A stretch of DNA of 64,000 nt from assembly GCF_000382265.1 (NCBI RefSeq), contig NZ_KB907975.1, positions 62,001-126,000 on the forward strand, read 5' to 3'. The number at the start of each line of letters is the position of its first letter. The first letter of the stretch is position 1. Below, one piece after another: positions 34,620 through 45,304 of this stretch. Below the pieces are notes generated by a model. It saw nothing but the letters and a program-made list of their open reading frames with translations, searched no databases and was not told the origin of the DNA. This DNA comes from Yoonia vestfoldensis DSM 16212 (GTDB lineage: Bacteria > Pseudomonadota > Alphaproteobacteria > Rhodobacterales > Rhodobacteraceae). Both the position numbers and the translations under genes were made by a program.

Positions 34620-35273
34620 ATGCGCATGGTCACGCAGCATTTTGCACATGTCGATACATGGGTCTTTGACCTCGACAACACGCTTTACCACCCTTCGGCG
34701 GGGCTTTTCGCGCAGATGGATGTGCGTTTCGCGGCTTATGTCATGCGGATCACGGGGCTGGACCAGACGCGCGCGCTGCGGCTGGCGCATGACTATTGGA
34801 TCAGCCACGGGTCCACCTTGGCGGGGCTGATGGCCGAACATCACATCGACCCAGACGACTTTCTGGCCGAGGTCCATGACATCGACATCGCCCATCTGAC
34901 GCCCGATCCGGCACTGGGGGCGGCCATCGCGGGCCTGCAAGGGCGCAAGGTCGTCTATACCAACGGGTCGGAAAACCACGCCAAGCGCGTGCTGGCCGCG
35001 CGCGGGCTGACACGACATTTCGATGCGGTTTACGGGGTCGAACACGCGAACTATCGCCCCAAACCCACGGCCGAGGCTTTTGCCGCGATCTTTACCCGCG
35101 ACGGGATCACGCCCACCAAAGCCGCGATGTTCGAGGATGAGGCGCGCAATCTGGCCGTGCCGCATGATGTGGGGATGCGGACGGTGCATGTGCATGAAAC
35201 GCCCGAGAGCGCGCTGCACATCCACCACGGTGCGCCTGATCTTGCGGCTTTCTTGTCGCAGCTTGCGCGCTGA
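34620..35273 (+). CDS. Pyrimidine 5'-nucleotidase, HAD superfamily
   Basis: This 217-residue HAD phosphatase has motif I WVFDLDNTLYHP (nucleophile Asp in FDLDNT), motif II VVYTNGS, a motif III lysine in YRPKPTAEAF, and motif IV MFEDEARNL. This set is typical of the SDT1/PHM8 type pyrimidine nucleotidases of alphaproteobacteria, which dephosphorylate UMP or CMP. ATG at 34620 or 34626 fits family N-termini better than the upstream ATG at 34563; no good ribosome site distinguishes them. Confidence 0.88.
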   Translation: MRMVTQHFAHVDTWVFDLDNTLYHPSAGLFAQMDVRFAAYVMRITGLDQTRALRLAHDYWISHGSTLAGLMAEHHIDPDDFLAEVHDIDIAHLTPDPALGAAIAGLQGRKVVYTNGSENHAKRVLAARGLTRHFDAVYGVEHANYRPKPTAEAFAAIFTRDGITPTKAAMFEDEARNLAVPHDVGMRTVHVHETPESALHIHHGAPDLAAFLSQLAR

Positions 35274-35290
35274 TCCTTCTCAAGCCCTGC

Positions 35291-36502
35291 ATGGCGGACT
35301 ATGTCCTGCACATGGAACGCAAAAACGCTGATATTCTGATCGCAGGCGGCGGTGTCGCGGGGCTTGTCGCCGCAGCCGCCTTTGGCACGGCCGGTTTTTC
35401 GGTCGTGATCGTCGATCCCGCCCCGCCTGTCACCAATGCCCATAGCGACGGCGCCGATCTGCGCACCACAGCGTTCCTGCAACCCGCGCAGGCGTTTCTG
35501 GAAACGGCAGGTGTCTGGCCGCACCTTGCGGATCACGCGACCCCCTTGCAGATCATGCGCATCGTCGATGCCGCAGCCGACCCCCATGTCGTGCGCGACT
35601 TCGACGCGCGCGATATTTCAGACCAGCCCTTTGGCTGGAACCTGCCCAACTGGCTCCTCCGGCGCGAGATTGTCGCGCGCCTGCACGAACTGCCGAATGT
35701 CGATTTCCGCCCCGGTACGGGCTTTACAGGCATGGTGCCGCGGCTGAACGCGGCCTTGGTCAACCTAACCGATGGCACACAGGTCGCGGCCAAGCTGGTG
35801 ATCGCGGCTGACGGACGCAATTCCGCCGTTCGCCGTGCCTTGGGGATCAGCACCACCACCACGCGCTATGGGCAAAAGGCGGTGACCTTTGCCGTCACAC
35901 ATGACGCGCCGCACGACAATGTTTCGACCGAGATTCACCGCGCGGGCGGTCCTTTCACGCTGGTCCCGCTGCCGGATCACGACGGAAAGCCCTGTTCCGC
36001 CGTGGTCTGGATGGATCATGGCGCGGAATGCCTGCGGCGTGCGGCGCTGGATACTGAGGTTTTCGAGGCCGAGGCGAACGACCGCTCCGCCCTGCATTAC
36101 GGCCCGCTGAAGCTCGCATCCAAACGCATGGTCTGGCCGATCATCTCTCAGGTGGCTGACCAGATCACCGGCCCGCGCACAGCGCTGGTCGCCGAGGCCG
36201 CGCATGTCATGCCACCCATCGGCGCGCAGGGGCTGAACATGTCGTTGCGTGATCTGGCCTGCCTCTTGGACCTTACCACAGCCGATCCTGCGAACCTTGG
36301 CAGCCCTGCGATGCTCGACAGCTACGCCCGCCAGCGCCACCCCGATATCAAGCTGCGGGTCGCGGGCATCGACGCGCTGAACAAGGCCTCGATGCTGGGC
36401 AACAGCGTGGCGCAGGACCTACGCGCGCGCGGGATCGCAGCACTTTACGGGATCACCCCTGTCCGGCGCACATTGATGCAACTGGGGCTGGGCGCGCGTT
36501 AA
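35291..36502 (+). CDS. UbiH/UbiF/VisC family FAD-dependent monooxygenase
   Basis: This 403-residue flavoprotein has the dinucleotide-binding motif ILIAGGGVAGLVAAAAFGTAG at the N-terminus, the second FAD motif region VIAADGRNSAVRRALG (about residues 173-188), and the late FAD motif TALVAEAAHVMPPIGAQGLNMSLRDLACL. The last has AEAAH in place of the usual GDAAH. These hydroxylate the ubiquinone ring. An internal ATG at 35312 is an alternative start. It starts 17 bp after the nucleotidase. Its stop shares four bases (TTAA) with the convergent aminotransferase stop. Confidence 0.9.
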   Translation: MADYVLHMERKNADILIAGGGVAGLVAAAAFGTAGFSVVIVDPAPPVTNAHSDGADLRTTAFLQPAQAFLETAGVWPHLADHATPLQIMRIVDAAADPHVVRDFDARDISDQPFGWNLPNWLLRREIVARLHELPNVDFRPGTGFTGMVPRLNAALVNLTDGTQVAAKLVIAADGRNSAVRRALGISTTTTRYGQKAVTFAVTHDAPHDNVSTEIHRAGGPFTLVPLPDHDGKPCSAVVWMDHGAECLRRAALDTEVFEAEANDRSALHYGPLKLASKRMVWPIISQVADQITGPRTALVAEAAHVMPPIGAQGLNMSLRDLACLLDLTTADPANLGSPAMLDSYARQRHPDIKLRVAGIDALNKASMLGNSVAQDLRARGIAALYGITPVRRTLMQLGLGAR

Positions 36503-37626
36503 AGCACGCGGTCCAGCACCGGCACCAACCGCGCGAGCGTGCCTTGCACGTCGTAAAGCTTGTCCAACCCGAAGAGCCCCAGCCGGAAGGTGCGGAAATC
36601 CGCAGGCTCGTCGCATTGCAGCGGCACGCCAGCGGCGATCTGCATGCCTTCGGCCATGAATTTCGACCCATTCTGGATGGCCGGATCATCGGTATAGCTG
36701 ACGACAACACCCGGTGCGCCGAACCCCTCTGCCGCAACCGACCGCACGCCCTTGTCCGCAAGGACCTTGCGCACGGCGTTGCCCAATTCCCATTGCGCAG
36801 CCTTCAGCCGGTCGAACCCATAGTGCTTGGTTTCCAGCATCGTGTCGCGAAACGCGCGCAGCCCGTCTGTCGGCATGGTCGCATGATAGGCATGGCCGCC
36901 GTTTTCATAGGCCTGCATGATGCCGTGCCATTTCTTCAGATCGACGGCAAATGAATTGGACGTGGTCCCCGCCATCCGGTCCGCCGCACGCTGCGACAGC
37001 ATCACCAGCCCCGCCGACGGCGTGGAGGACCAGCCCTTTTGCGGTGCGGAAATCAGCACATCGACGCCCACAGCCTTCATATCGACCCAGACGCAGCCCG
37101 AAGCGATGCAATCAAGCACCATGATCGCCCCCACCTCATGCGCGGCCTCGGCCAGCGCTGTCAGGTAATCATCTGGCAGGATGATGCCTGCCGATGTTTC
37201 CACATGCGGCGCAAAGACGACATCGGGGCGCGCTGCACGGATTGCCGCGACCACATCGTCAATCGGCGCAGGCGCAAAAGGCGCGCGGCTGTCGTTGCCG
37301 GCCTGCCGTGCCTTCATCACCGTGGTCTGGGCGGTGAACTGGCCGGCATCGAAAATCTGGGACCAGCGATAGGAAAACCAGCCGTTGCGCACGACAAAGG
37401 CATGCGCGCCGCTGCCGAACTGGCGCGCCACGGCTTCCATGCCATAGGTCCCGCCGCCCGGAACGATGGCGACGTGATCGGCGGCATAGACCTCTTTGAG
37501 CATTGCCGAAATATCGGTCATCACGCCTTGGAACGCCTTGGACATATGGTTCAGCGACCGGTCGGTGAACACGACCGAAAATTCCATCAACCCATCAGGG
37601 TCCACACCACGCGCTGCACCGTCCAT
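36499..37626 (-). CDS. Class V aminotransferase (alanine-glyoxylate / serine-pyruvate type)
   Basis: This 375-residue PLP enzyme shows VVFTDRSLNHMSKAFQGVM near the N-terminus, the cofactor region VPGGGTYGMEAVAR and VVRNGWFSYRW, and the Schiff-base lysine in LISAPQKGWSSTPSAGLVML. The C-terminal RTFRLGLFGLD carries the substrate-binding Arg. It probably uses a small 2-oxo acid such as glyoxylate or pyruvate as acceptor; the donor cannot be settled from sequence. The ATG at 37626 follows GGAGGA, ruling out the longer reading. Confidence 0.88.
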   Translation of the reverse strand: MDGAARGVDPDGLMEFSVVFTDRSLNHMSKAFQGVMTDISAMLKEVYAADHVAIVPGGGTYGMEAVARQFGSGAHAFVVRNGWFSYRWSQIFDAGQFTAQTTVMKARQAGNDSRAPFAPAPIDDVVAAIRAARPDVVFAPHVETSAGIILPDDYLTALAEAAHEVGAIMVLDCIASGCVWVDMKAVGVDVLISAPQKGWSSTPSAGLVMLSQRAADRMAGTTSNSFAVDLKKWHGIMQAYENGGHAYHATMPTDGLRAFRDTMLETKHYGFDRLKAAQWELGNAVRKVLADKGVRSVAAEGFGAPGVVVSYTDDPAIQNGSKFMAEGMQIAAGVPLQCDEPADFRTFRLGLFGLDKLYDVQGTLARLVPVLDRVL

Positions 37627-37735
37627 CGTCGTCCTCCTCAACTCTTGCTCCACAGCTAAGACGCGGCTGGCCCGAAATCAAAGTCTATCTGGGCATACAT
37701 CGGCCATTTCGCCCGCCCCGCGTTTCCGATCAGCG

Positions 37736-38188
37736 TCAAAGCGGCCCCGGACGGCGCTCTTCGGACAACAGCACGTTGGCCTCGACATTGCCGACACCGG
37801 GCAGGGTCATCAGGCGGCGGCGCAGCACGCGTTCGAAATCCGCCAGATCACGGGCGACAACGCGCAGGCGGTAATCATAAAGCCCCAGCACATGATCGAC
37901 CGTCTGTACCTCGGGGATCGCCCCCACCGCGCGTTCAAAATCCTCCAGACTGACGCGGCCTTTGGTGGCGAGCTTCACCCCCAGAAACACCGTCACGCCA
38001 AATCCCGCCTTGGCGGCGTCCAACTGCAACTGCCGCCCCGCGATCACGCCCGCGTCCTGCAACCGCTTGATCCGGCGCCAGGTGGCAGGCTGGCTCAGCC
38101 CCAGCTTGGCCGCAAGCTGCGTGGTGGATTGATCTGCATTGGCCACCAGTGCGCGCAGGATCATACGGTCCAGATCATCAAGGCTCAT
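37736..38188 (-). CDS. Lrp/AsnC family regulator (second of a coupled pair)
   Basis: This 150-residue protein has an N-terminal HTH (MILRALVANADQSTTQLAAKLGLSQPATWRRIKRLQDAGVI) and a C-terminal RAM/AsnC ligand domain (FLGVKLATKGRVSLEDFERAV, VQTVDHVLGLYDYRLRVVARDLADFERVL). The start overlaps the stop of another Lrp-type gene as ATGA, so the two may form heteromers. It lies in the same divergent locus as ilvC, which fits amino-acid-responsive control. Confidence 0.92.
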   Translation of the reverse strand: MSLDDLDRMILRALVANADQSTTQLAAKLGLSQPATWRRIKRLQDAGVIAGRQLQLDAAKAGFGVTVFLGVKLATKGRVSLEDFERAVGAIPEVQTVDHVLGLYDYRLRVVARDLADFERVLRRRLMTLPGVGNVEANVLLSEERRPGPL

Positions 38189-38640
38189 AGCGGCAGGCTT
38201 TCGTCGCCCTTAACGGTGGCCACGGTCATCAGCGCCTCGATATCCGCGATATGCGGGAGCTCAAGAATAAGGTCACGATAGATCCGCTGGTAGTCCGCCA
38301 GATCGCGCGCGATCAGCGACAGGCGCACATCGACGCGGCCCAGAAAGGTCTGGATCTCGATCACCTCGGGCACCAGCCGCGCCGCTGCCAGAAACTCGTC
38401 GAACGCGCGCGATTGCGTCTTGTCAAGCGTGATGCGCAGACTGACCGCCACCGCATAGCCCAGGGCGCGCCAGTCGATCAGGGTCCGGCTGCCCGTGATC
38501 ACCCCCGTCTCGCGCAGGGCGTCCAACCGCCGCGCGACCCGCGCAGGCGTGCTGCCCGCCGCCTCGGCAAGGTCCGGCACCCCCCGGCCCGGGTCGGCCT
38601 GCAACAGGCGCAGCAAACGGCGATCAAAGTCATCCAACAT
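38185..38640 (-). CDS. Lrp/AsnC family regulator (first of a coupled pair)
   Basis: This 151-residue protein has an HTH (LDDFDRRLLRLLQADPGRGVPDLAEAAGSTPARVARRLDALRETGVI) and a RAM domain (VSLRITLDKTQSRAFDEFL, VIEIQTFLGRVDVRLSLIARDLADYQRIY). The ATG at 38640 gives a standard-length protein; 17 upstream in-frame residues are excluded. It is transcribed away from ilvC across a 128-bp gap and is coupled to the second regulator. The pair is the natural candidate for controlling ilvC. Confidence 0.92.
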   Translation of the reverse strand: MLDDFDRRLLRLLQADPGRGVPDLAEAAGSTPARVARRLDALRETGVITGSRTLIDWRALGYAVAVSLRITLDKTQSRAFDEFLAAARLVPEVIEIQTFLGRVDVRLSLIARDLADYQRIYRDLILELPHIADIEALMTVATVKGDESLPL

Positions 38641-39791
<1,151 letters not shown>

Positions 39792-39801
39792 GCGCCCGTC
39801 G

Positions 39802-39857
39802 GGCGGGGCTTGCCCCGCCACACCCGCACAAGGCCCGGACACGCTCCGGGCCTTTTT
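39802..39857 (+). terminator. Double hairpin terminator after ilvC
   Basis: GGCGGGGC-TT-GCCCCGCC (39802-39819) is followed by AAGGCCCGGA/TCCGGGCCTT (39830-39854, loop CACGC) and a T-run. The second hairpin is a canonical rho-independent terminator; the first may add stability. Confidence 0.92.
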
Positions 39858-39875
39858 GCCCTTTGGACAGCCCTC

Positions 39876-40781
39876 ATGCCACAGCAGCCCACGCCTTTGA
39901 ACTGGATCTCGATCGCCCTTCTGGGGCTGATCTGGGGGGCGACCTTCATGGTCGTGGCCACCGCCCTCGAAGGGTATGGCCCGCTGACCGTCGCCTGCGC
40001 GCGCACCAGTCTGGGGGCTGTGGCCATGCTGACGCTGATGGTCGTCTTGCGGCGGCCCTTGCCGGATTTCACGCCGCAGATGGGGGCCTATCTGCTGGCC
40101 ATCGGCATTTTCAACACCGCCGTGCCTTTCGCCCTGCTCAGCTGGGGGCAGCAATATGTCCCTTCGGCTTTGGCGGGCATTTCCATGGCGGCGCTGCCTT
40201 TGTTCGTGCTGCCGCTCGCGCATGTGTTTTCGGATGAAAAGCTGCGGTTGCGCAGCGCCGTCGGCGTCGTGATCGGCTTTTGCGGCGCGGTCGTGCTGAT
40301 CGGCCCCGGTGTTTTGCGGATCGGCACCGGATGGGAGCCCTTGGGCCAGTTGGCCTGCCTTGCCGCCGCCCTGTCCTATGCGGTGTCCAGCGTCATGACC
40401 CGCCGCTGCCCGCCCATCGACCCGATCACGATGACAGCGCTATTGCTCAGCGTCGGTGCCGCCGCCCTGATCCCCGCGATGCTGATCGTCGAAGGCATCC
40501 CCGGCGCTGCCGCCCCCCGCCCGATGCTGGCGATCATCTTTCTGGGGGTCGTCCCGACCGCGCTTGCCGCCTTGCTGCGGGTAGCGACCATCCGCAGCGC
40601 GGGGGCCGTTTTCATGACGCTCGTGAATTATCAGGTCCCGGTCTGGTCGATGCTCTTTGGCGTGCTGGTCCTGAACGAGGTCCTGCCTTTGCGGTTCTTC
40701 GCAGCGCTCGCGCTGATCCTGCTCGGCCTCGCGATCAGCCAATGGGCGAGTCTGCAACGGATTCTTGCACGTCATAGTTAA
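39876..40781 (+). CDS. EamA/DMT family transporter
   Basis: This 301-residue membrane protein has ten predicted helices in two repeated EamA halves: WISIALLGLIWGATFMVVATALEGYGPL...LGAVAMLTLMVVLRRPLP, then LGQLACLAAALSYAVSSVMTRR...YQVPVWSMLFGVLVLNE. It is probably an exporter of amino acids or other metabolites. The ATG at 39876 lies beyond the ilvC terminator; earlier in-frame codons are within the hairpins and are rejected. Confidence 0.93.
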   Translation: MPQQPTPLNWISIALLGLIWGATFMVVATALEGYGPLTVACARTSLGAVAMLTLMVVLRRPLPDFTPQMGAYLLAIGIFNTAVPFALLSWGQQYVPSALAGISMAALPLFVLPLAHVFSDEKLRLRSAVGVVIGFCGAVVLIGPGVLRIGTGWEPLGQLACLAAALSYAVSSVMTRRCPPIDPITMTALLLSVGAAALIPAMLIVEGIPGAAAPRPMLAIIFLGVVPTALAALLRVATIRSAGAVFMTLVNYQVPVWSMLFGVLVLNEVLPLRFFAALALILLGLAISQWASLQRILARHS

Positions 40782-40851
40782 GTAGAAATTCCGCCCAATT
40801 TAGACCACACTTGCTGTTCACGACTCCGTTATCGCAATTTCGGAGAACAGC

Positions 40852-41706
40852 ATGCGTCATCTCGTCACCGGCCTTTTCATGGCAATTCTTCTGACATCAC
40901 TGGTAACGCAGGCCGAGGCACGCAGCGGATCCGTGAGAGCCCAAGAGCTGCTTTTTGTAGCCCCGACCGAAATGACAAATGAGAACGGGCCTTTGGCGCT
41001 TTGCCATCTGGTCGAAACACGGTCGGCGATTTACGTGAACTATTGGCGCGCGATGCAAGGTTATGCGCTTGCGGCGAACAACTGCGATACCGACATGTAC
41101 CGGCCTCTCGACGCGGCAGACCTGAAGGTTATGCAAGACGCAGGCATGATCTCTGCCGATATCCCGTCGGTGCCAAAGATGTCGGTGCAATCATTGGTCG
41201 GCGGGTTCTGGGGCCTTGGCGTTTTCGGTGTTCTGGCGCTGTTGGCAGGCTTGAAGGTCTTGCAGACCCAAAAGCGCAGGGGCCAGCGCCTTGCGATGAT
41301 GGGTAACGCGACACCCGGTGCCCAAGCCATTCTGGATGCCATGTGTCATACCGCCAAGGCAGACGGCTATATCGCCCCGTCCGAAGTTGAGGTGATCAAG
41401 TTCGCCGCAGAAGAAATGACCGGTAAGACCTTTCCGCTCGCCCATGTCAAACAGATGGCGACGCTTGCGAAAACCGATCTGGTCAAGAACGACTACAAGC
41501 AATTGATCAAGGGCCGCAGCAAGATGGAACAACTGGACATCATGCGCGGTGTGCTGATGGTCGTCGCCGCCGATGGCAGGATGGAAGGCAAGGAAAAGAC
41601 CTTTGTCGGCAATCTGGCTCAGACCATGGGGATGGACGGCCTGACGCTCCAAAACCTGTTGGCCGACGTCGTCGCCGACACTACGCGAAATCCAAGTCCG
41701 GCCTGA
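40852..41706 (+). CDS. TerB-like domain membrane protein
   Basis: This 284-residue protein has a signal peptide (residues 1-24, ending TQAEARS), a periplasmic region of about 85 residues with two cysteines (LALCHLVE and NNCDTDMY), a single membrane helix (about 113-135, LVGGFWGLGVFGVLALLAGL), and a cytoplasmic TerB-like helical domain. The latter has AILDAMCHTAKADGYIAPSEVEVIKFAAEEM and MVVAADGRMEGKEKTFVGNL, repeating the acidic ADG motif. Function is unknown; TerB domains are linked to envelope stress and tellurite resistance. It stands alone between DMT and a convergent endonuclease-like gene. Confidence 0.8.
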   Translation: MRHLVTGLFMAILLTSLVTQAEARSGSVRAQELLFVAPTEMTNENGPLALCHLVETRSAIYVNYWRAMQGYALAANNCDTDMYRPLDAADLKVMQDAGMISADIPSVPKMSVQSLVGGFWGLGVFGVLALLAGLKVLQTQKRRGQRLAMMGNATPGAQAILDAMCHTAKADGYIAPSEVEVIKFAAEEMTGKTFPLAHVKQMATLAKTDLVKNDYKQLIKGRSKMEQLDIMRGVLMVVAADGRMEGKEKTFVGNLAQTMGMDGLTLQNLLADVVADTTRNPSPA

Positions 41707-41874
41707 CCGACAGGTTTGGACCTGGCCATGATCACGTCGACGACCTGCCCGCAAGGTGGGTCATCTTCGCGTCCGGCCATCCCCCAGACAAAAGACGGCC
41801 AGCACTTGCCTCCGCAATCCGCATACTATCCTGACGTGGCGACCAGTCAGCCGGGGCGCCGTCCGACACAGGCG

Positions 41875-42906
41875 CTAGGCCATTCCGACGTTTTCGGCCA
41901 ACATGACCGAAACGGGGAAATGGTCGGAATAGCCGTTCTGATCCACATTCGCCACATCACCCTTGGGCAGGCCGAACCGGATCGGGCCAAGGCTGACCGA
42001 GGGTGACACCATTTCGGGAAATACCTCGACCCGCGCGGTGCCATCGACCACACTGTAAGGGCCATCGCCTGTCACCAATGGCTTCCCGACGAGGATCTGG
42101 TCGAAAAGGTTTCCGTCACCACCAAAATAGAGCGTGCCGTTCAACATCCGCGTCTTGCCCCGCGTATCCGTCGCAGGAAAGGTCAGATATTCCCATGCCA
42201 GATTGTAGAATTGTGCCGACCGGCCGCGTTCTACATCGCCTCTTTCGCGCCAGGCCACAGCGTTGAACCGCAAGGATGGATCGAAAGGATCATCGTTGAA
42301 ATCGCCGAACGCCAGCACCGGCATGTCGGCGCCGACCTCCTCGCGGATGCGCTGGTGCCAATACCCAAGCGTTTCACCCGCCGTCGCGCGAAAGCCCGCA
42401 CTTTCGACCGTACCGCCAGACCGTGATGGCCAATGGTTGCAGAGCAGCACGATGTCATTGCCCGCCTGCGACCGGAACGTCGCCTGAAGGATGTCGCGCG
42501 TGCCCGTGCGGCGCAGAACGAAATGGTTGAAGATCAGCGCCGGATCAACGGTGAATGCGCCGCTGTCATAAATGAACGCGGTATCAATCCCGCGCAGATC
42601 ACGCGTGTTGTCCGCATGGACAACCGCATAGCGCCTGTCCGGCAGCGCGGCATTCAGCAGCCCGGCAAGATCGGCAAGCACAAAACCGTCCTCGACCTCG
42701 CAAACCCCCAGAATGTCGGGCCCTGCGCCGGATTTCATCTGCACGATGATGCGCGCGAGTTGCGCCAGCTTGCGGTCGTATAACGCACGCGTCCAGCCGC
42801 GCAGGTCGTTTTTCACCCTGTCCCTGATCCAGTCGATCCGGGGTGGATGGTCTTCGGGACCAAAAAGATTTTCGACGTTCCAAAAGGCAAGAAGATGCTG
42901 CGCCAT
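41875..42906 (-). CDS. Endonuclease/exonuclease/phosphatase family protein
   Basis: In this 343-residue protein, metal-binding and catalytic motifs run LLAFWNVENLFG (Asn), DILGVCEVEDGFVL (Glu), NHWPSRSGG (His-x-Pro-Ser-Arg), LAFGDFNDDPFDPSL (Asp-x-Asn) and YSDHFPVSVML (Asp-His). It is a Mg2+-dependent phosphoesterase of the EEP superfamily, cytoplasmic as no signal peptide is seen; substrate unknown. The ATG at 42906 follows GGGAGC. Confidence 0.9.
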   Translation of the reverse strand: MAQHLLAFWNVENLFGPEDHPPRIDWIRDRVKNDLRGWTRALYDRKLAQLARIIVQMKSGAGPDILGVCEVEDGFVLADLAGLLNAALPDRRYAVVHADNTRDLRGIDTAFIYDSGAFTVDPALIFNHFVLRRTGTRDILQATFRSQAGNDIVLLCNHWPSRSGGTVESAGFRATAGETLGYWHQRIREEVGADMPVLAFGDFNDDPFDPSLRFNAVAWRERGDVERGRSAQFYNLAWEYLTFPATDTRGKTRMLNGTLYFGGDGNLFDQILVGKPLVTGDGPYSVVDGTARVEVFPEMVSPSVSLGPIRFGLPKGDVANVDQNGYSDHFPVSVMLAENVGMA

Positions 42907-42956
42907 GTCAAAGCTCCCGCAACCTGTGGCGGAAGCATAACACGGCATGCGCGCAT

Positions 42957-44300
42957 TTATGTGACAGATTCAACCTCGGCGACGATCTGGTCCACGACCT
43001 GCGCCAGAAGCATGTCATCCTCGCATTCGGCCATGACGCGAATCAGTGGTTCGGTGCCGGATTTGCGGATCAAGAGGCGGCCTTTGCCGAACAGTTTGGT
43101 TTCGGCATCCGCGATGGAGGCGGCGACGCCTTTGGTCGCTAGAGGGTCAGTGCCTGCGGTGAAGCGCACGTTTTTCAAAAGCTGCGGCACGGTGTCGAAA
43201 TTGCGGGCCAGCACGCTCGCCTTATGCCCCGTGTCGATCATCGCGGCCAGAAATTGCAGCCCTGCCAGCAGACCGTCGCCTGTTGTGGCATAATCGGTCA
43301 TCACGATATGGCCCGATTGTTCGCCACCAAGGTTGAACCCGCCTGCGCGCATCGCCTCGACCACGTAGCGGTCGCCGACGGCGGTGCGTTTGAGGTGCAG
43401 GCCCTTGGCTCCAAGAAACCGTTCCAGCCCCAGATTTGACATGACCGTCGCGACCAAAGTGTCGCCTTGCAAACGTCCCTTCGCGGCCCAGCGCGCGGCC
43501 ATCAGCGCCATGATCTGGTCGCCATCGGCCACTGCCCCGGTTTCATCGAGGATTATCACCCGGTCCGCATCGCCATCGAGGCAAATACCCACATCGGCCC
43601 CTGTCTCGCGGATCACCTGCGCGGCGCGGTCGGGATGGGTCGATCCACATCCGTCATTGATGTTGAACCCGTCGGGGTCCACGCCGACCTTGATGACGGT
43701 GGCCCCGAGTTCCCAAAGGACCTCGGGGGCGACCTTGTATGCGGCACCGTTGGCGCAGTCGATCACGACCTTCAGACCGTTCAGCCGCATGCCCGCCGGA
43801 AAGGTGGATTTCAGCCGTTCGGCATAGCGGAACCGCCCGTCGTCGATCCGCTTGGCGCGCCCGATATTGGCGGCCTTGGCGGGTTCGATGTCCGCGGCGA
43901 TCAGCGCCTCGATCTGTTCTTCGGCGGCATCCGACAGTTTGAACCCGTCAGGGCCAAAGAACTTGATCCCGTTGTCATGGTGCGGGTTGTGGCTGGCGGA
44001 AATCATGATGCCGACATCGGCGCGCATTGAGGTGGTCAGCAAGCCAACCGCCGGGGTCGGCACCGGACCCAGCAGCAGCACGTTCATGCCGGTGCTGGTC
44101 AGCCCTGCCGTCAGCGCGCTTTCGAACATGTAGCCCGACAGGCGCGTGTCCTTGCCGATCACGACGCGATGTCCGTTCGATCCGTCATTGCGGAAATAGC
44201 GCCCTGCCGCAGCCCCGATGCGCAGCGCCATATCGGCGGTCATCGGATAGACGTTCGCCGTGCCGCGCACCCCGTCGGTGCCAAAGAACTTGCGTGTCAT
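42957..44300 (-). CDS. glmM: Phosphoglucosamine mutase
   Basis: This 447-residue enzyme converts glucosamine 6-phosphate to glucosamine 1-phosphate for peptidoglycan and LPS. It begins [16 protein letters not shown], has the phosphoserine loop ISASHNP (Ser103), the metal loop [12 protein letters not shown], the sugar loop GGEQSGHIV and the phosphate-binding [12 protein letters not shown]. The ATG at 44300 overlaps the folP stop as ATGA. Confidence 0.97.
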   Translation of the reverse strand: MTRKFFGTDGVRGTANVYPMTADMALRIGAAAGRYFRNDGSNGHRVVIGKDTRLSGYMFESALTAGLTSTGMNVLLLGPVPTPAVGLLTTSMRADVGIMISASHNPHHDNGIKFFGPDGFKLSDAAEEQIEALIAADIEPAKAANIGRAKRIDDGRFRYAERLKSTFPAGMRLNGLKVVIDCANGAAYKVAPEVLWELGATVIKVGVDPDGFNINDGCGSTHPDRAAQVIRETGADVGICLDGDADRVIILDETGAVADGDQIMALMAARWAAKGRLQGDTLVATVMSNLGLERFLGAKGLHLKRTAVGDRYVVEAMRAGGFNLGGEQSGHIVMTDYATTGDGLLAGLQFLAAMIDTGHKASVLARNFDTVPQLLKNVRFTAGTDPLATKGVAASIADAETKLFGKGRLLIRKSGTEPLIRVMAECEDDMLLAQVVDQIVAEVESVT

Positions 44301-45304
44301 CTGCTGTCTGTCCCCTGTATCGCCGCCCAAAGCGCCAGCGCCTGTTGTGTGGCAAAGGTATCATGCACCCGCAGGATCTGCACCCCTTGCGATACGGCAT
44401 GAAGCGCCACCGCGACAGACCCCGCCACGCGGTCCTTGGCGTCCTGTCCGCCGCCAATCGTGCCGATGAACCGCTTGCGCGAGGCACCGAGCAGGATCGG
44501 GCAGCCAAGGGCATGAAACAGCGCCAGGTTCTTGAGCAGGGTCAGGTTATGGTCCTGCGTCTTGCCGAACCCGATACCGGGGTCGATCACGATGGCCTCG
44601 CGCGCAATGCCGGCCGCTTCGGCCAGCGCGATGCGGGCGGCGAGAAAGTCGTAAACATCCAGCAGCACATCGTCATAGCGCGGGTCGTTCTGCATCGTCG
44701 CGGGATCGCCCTGCGCATGCATCAGGCAGACAGGCAGGCCCGCATCCGCCGTGACCTGTGCCAAGGCGGGGTCATGGCTGAAGGCCGCGACATCATTGAC
44801 CATACTCGCCCCTGCCGCGATGGCCGCTTGCGCCACATCGGCCTTGCGCGTGTCGATCGAGATCGCGACAGCGGACTGCGCCCTGATCGCGGCGATCACA
44901 GGGGCGGTACGGCGGATTTCCTCGGCATTGGGTACGGTCACGGCACCGGGCCGCGTGCTTTCGCCGCCGATGTCGATGATCTCGGCCCCGTCGAACTGCA
45001 TCGCCAAGGCGCGGGCTGTGGCGCTGGCCGGATCGGCGTGATCGCCGCCGTCCGAGAAACTGTCAGGTGTGACGTTCAGGATCCCCATGATGCGCGGGCG
45101 GTCCATCGACAGCCCGGCAATGGGCGCGCGCGGGGCGGTCAGGCGGGCGAGGATGGTCGCGGGCACGTCGCTTGCAGGCACGATGCGGGACGACCGCCCC
45201 CGTTCAAGAACAGCGACATCGCGGAAATGGCACGGGCCCCCCGCCAGCGGCAGCGCATCACGGGCCGGTTCCGCCGTGACGAGCGGCCGGTAATAGAGCG
45301 TCAT
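44297..45304 (-). CDS. folP: Dihydropteroate synthase
   Basis: This 335-residue folate enzyme joins p-aminobenzoate and hydroxymethyl-dihydropterin pyrophosphate. Core motifs are [61 protein letters not shown] and [11 protein letters not shown]. An N-terminal extension of about 65 residues precedes the TIM barrel, longer than in E. coli but seen in related bacteria. It is coupled to glmM (4-bp overlap) and to folB upstream (4-bp overlap). Confidence 0.96.
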   Translation of the reverse strand: MTLYYRPLVTAEPARDALPLAGGPCHFRDVAVLERGRSSRIVPASDVPATILARLTAPRAPIAGLSMDRPRIMGILNVTPDSFSDGGDHADPASATARALAMQFDGAEIIDIGGESTRPGAVTVPNAEEIRRTAPVIAAIRAQSAVAISIDTRKADVAQAAIAAGASMVNDVAAFSHDPALAQVTADAGLPVCLMHAQGDPATMQNDPRYDDVLLDVYDFLAARIALAEAAGIAREAIVIDPGIGFGKTQDHNLTLLKNLALFHALGCPILLGASRKRFIGTIGGGQDAKDRVAGSVAVALHAVSQGVQILRVHDTFATQQALALWAAIQGTDSR

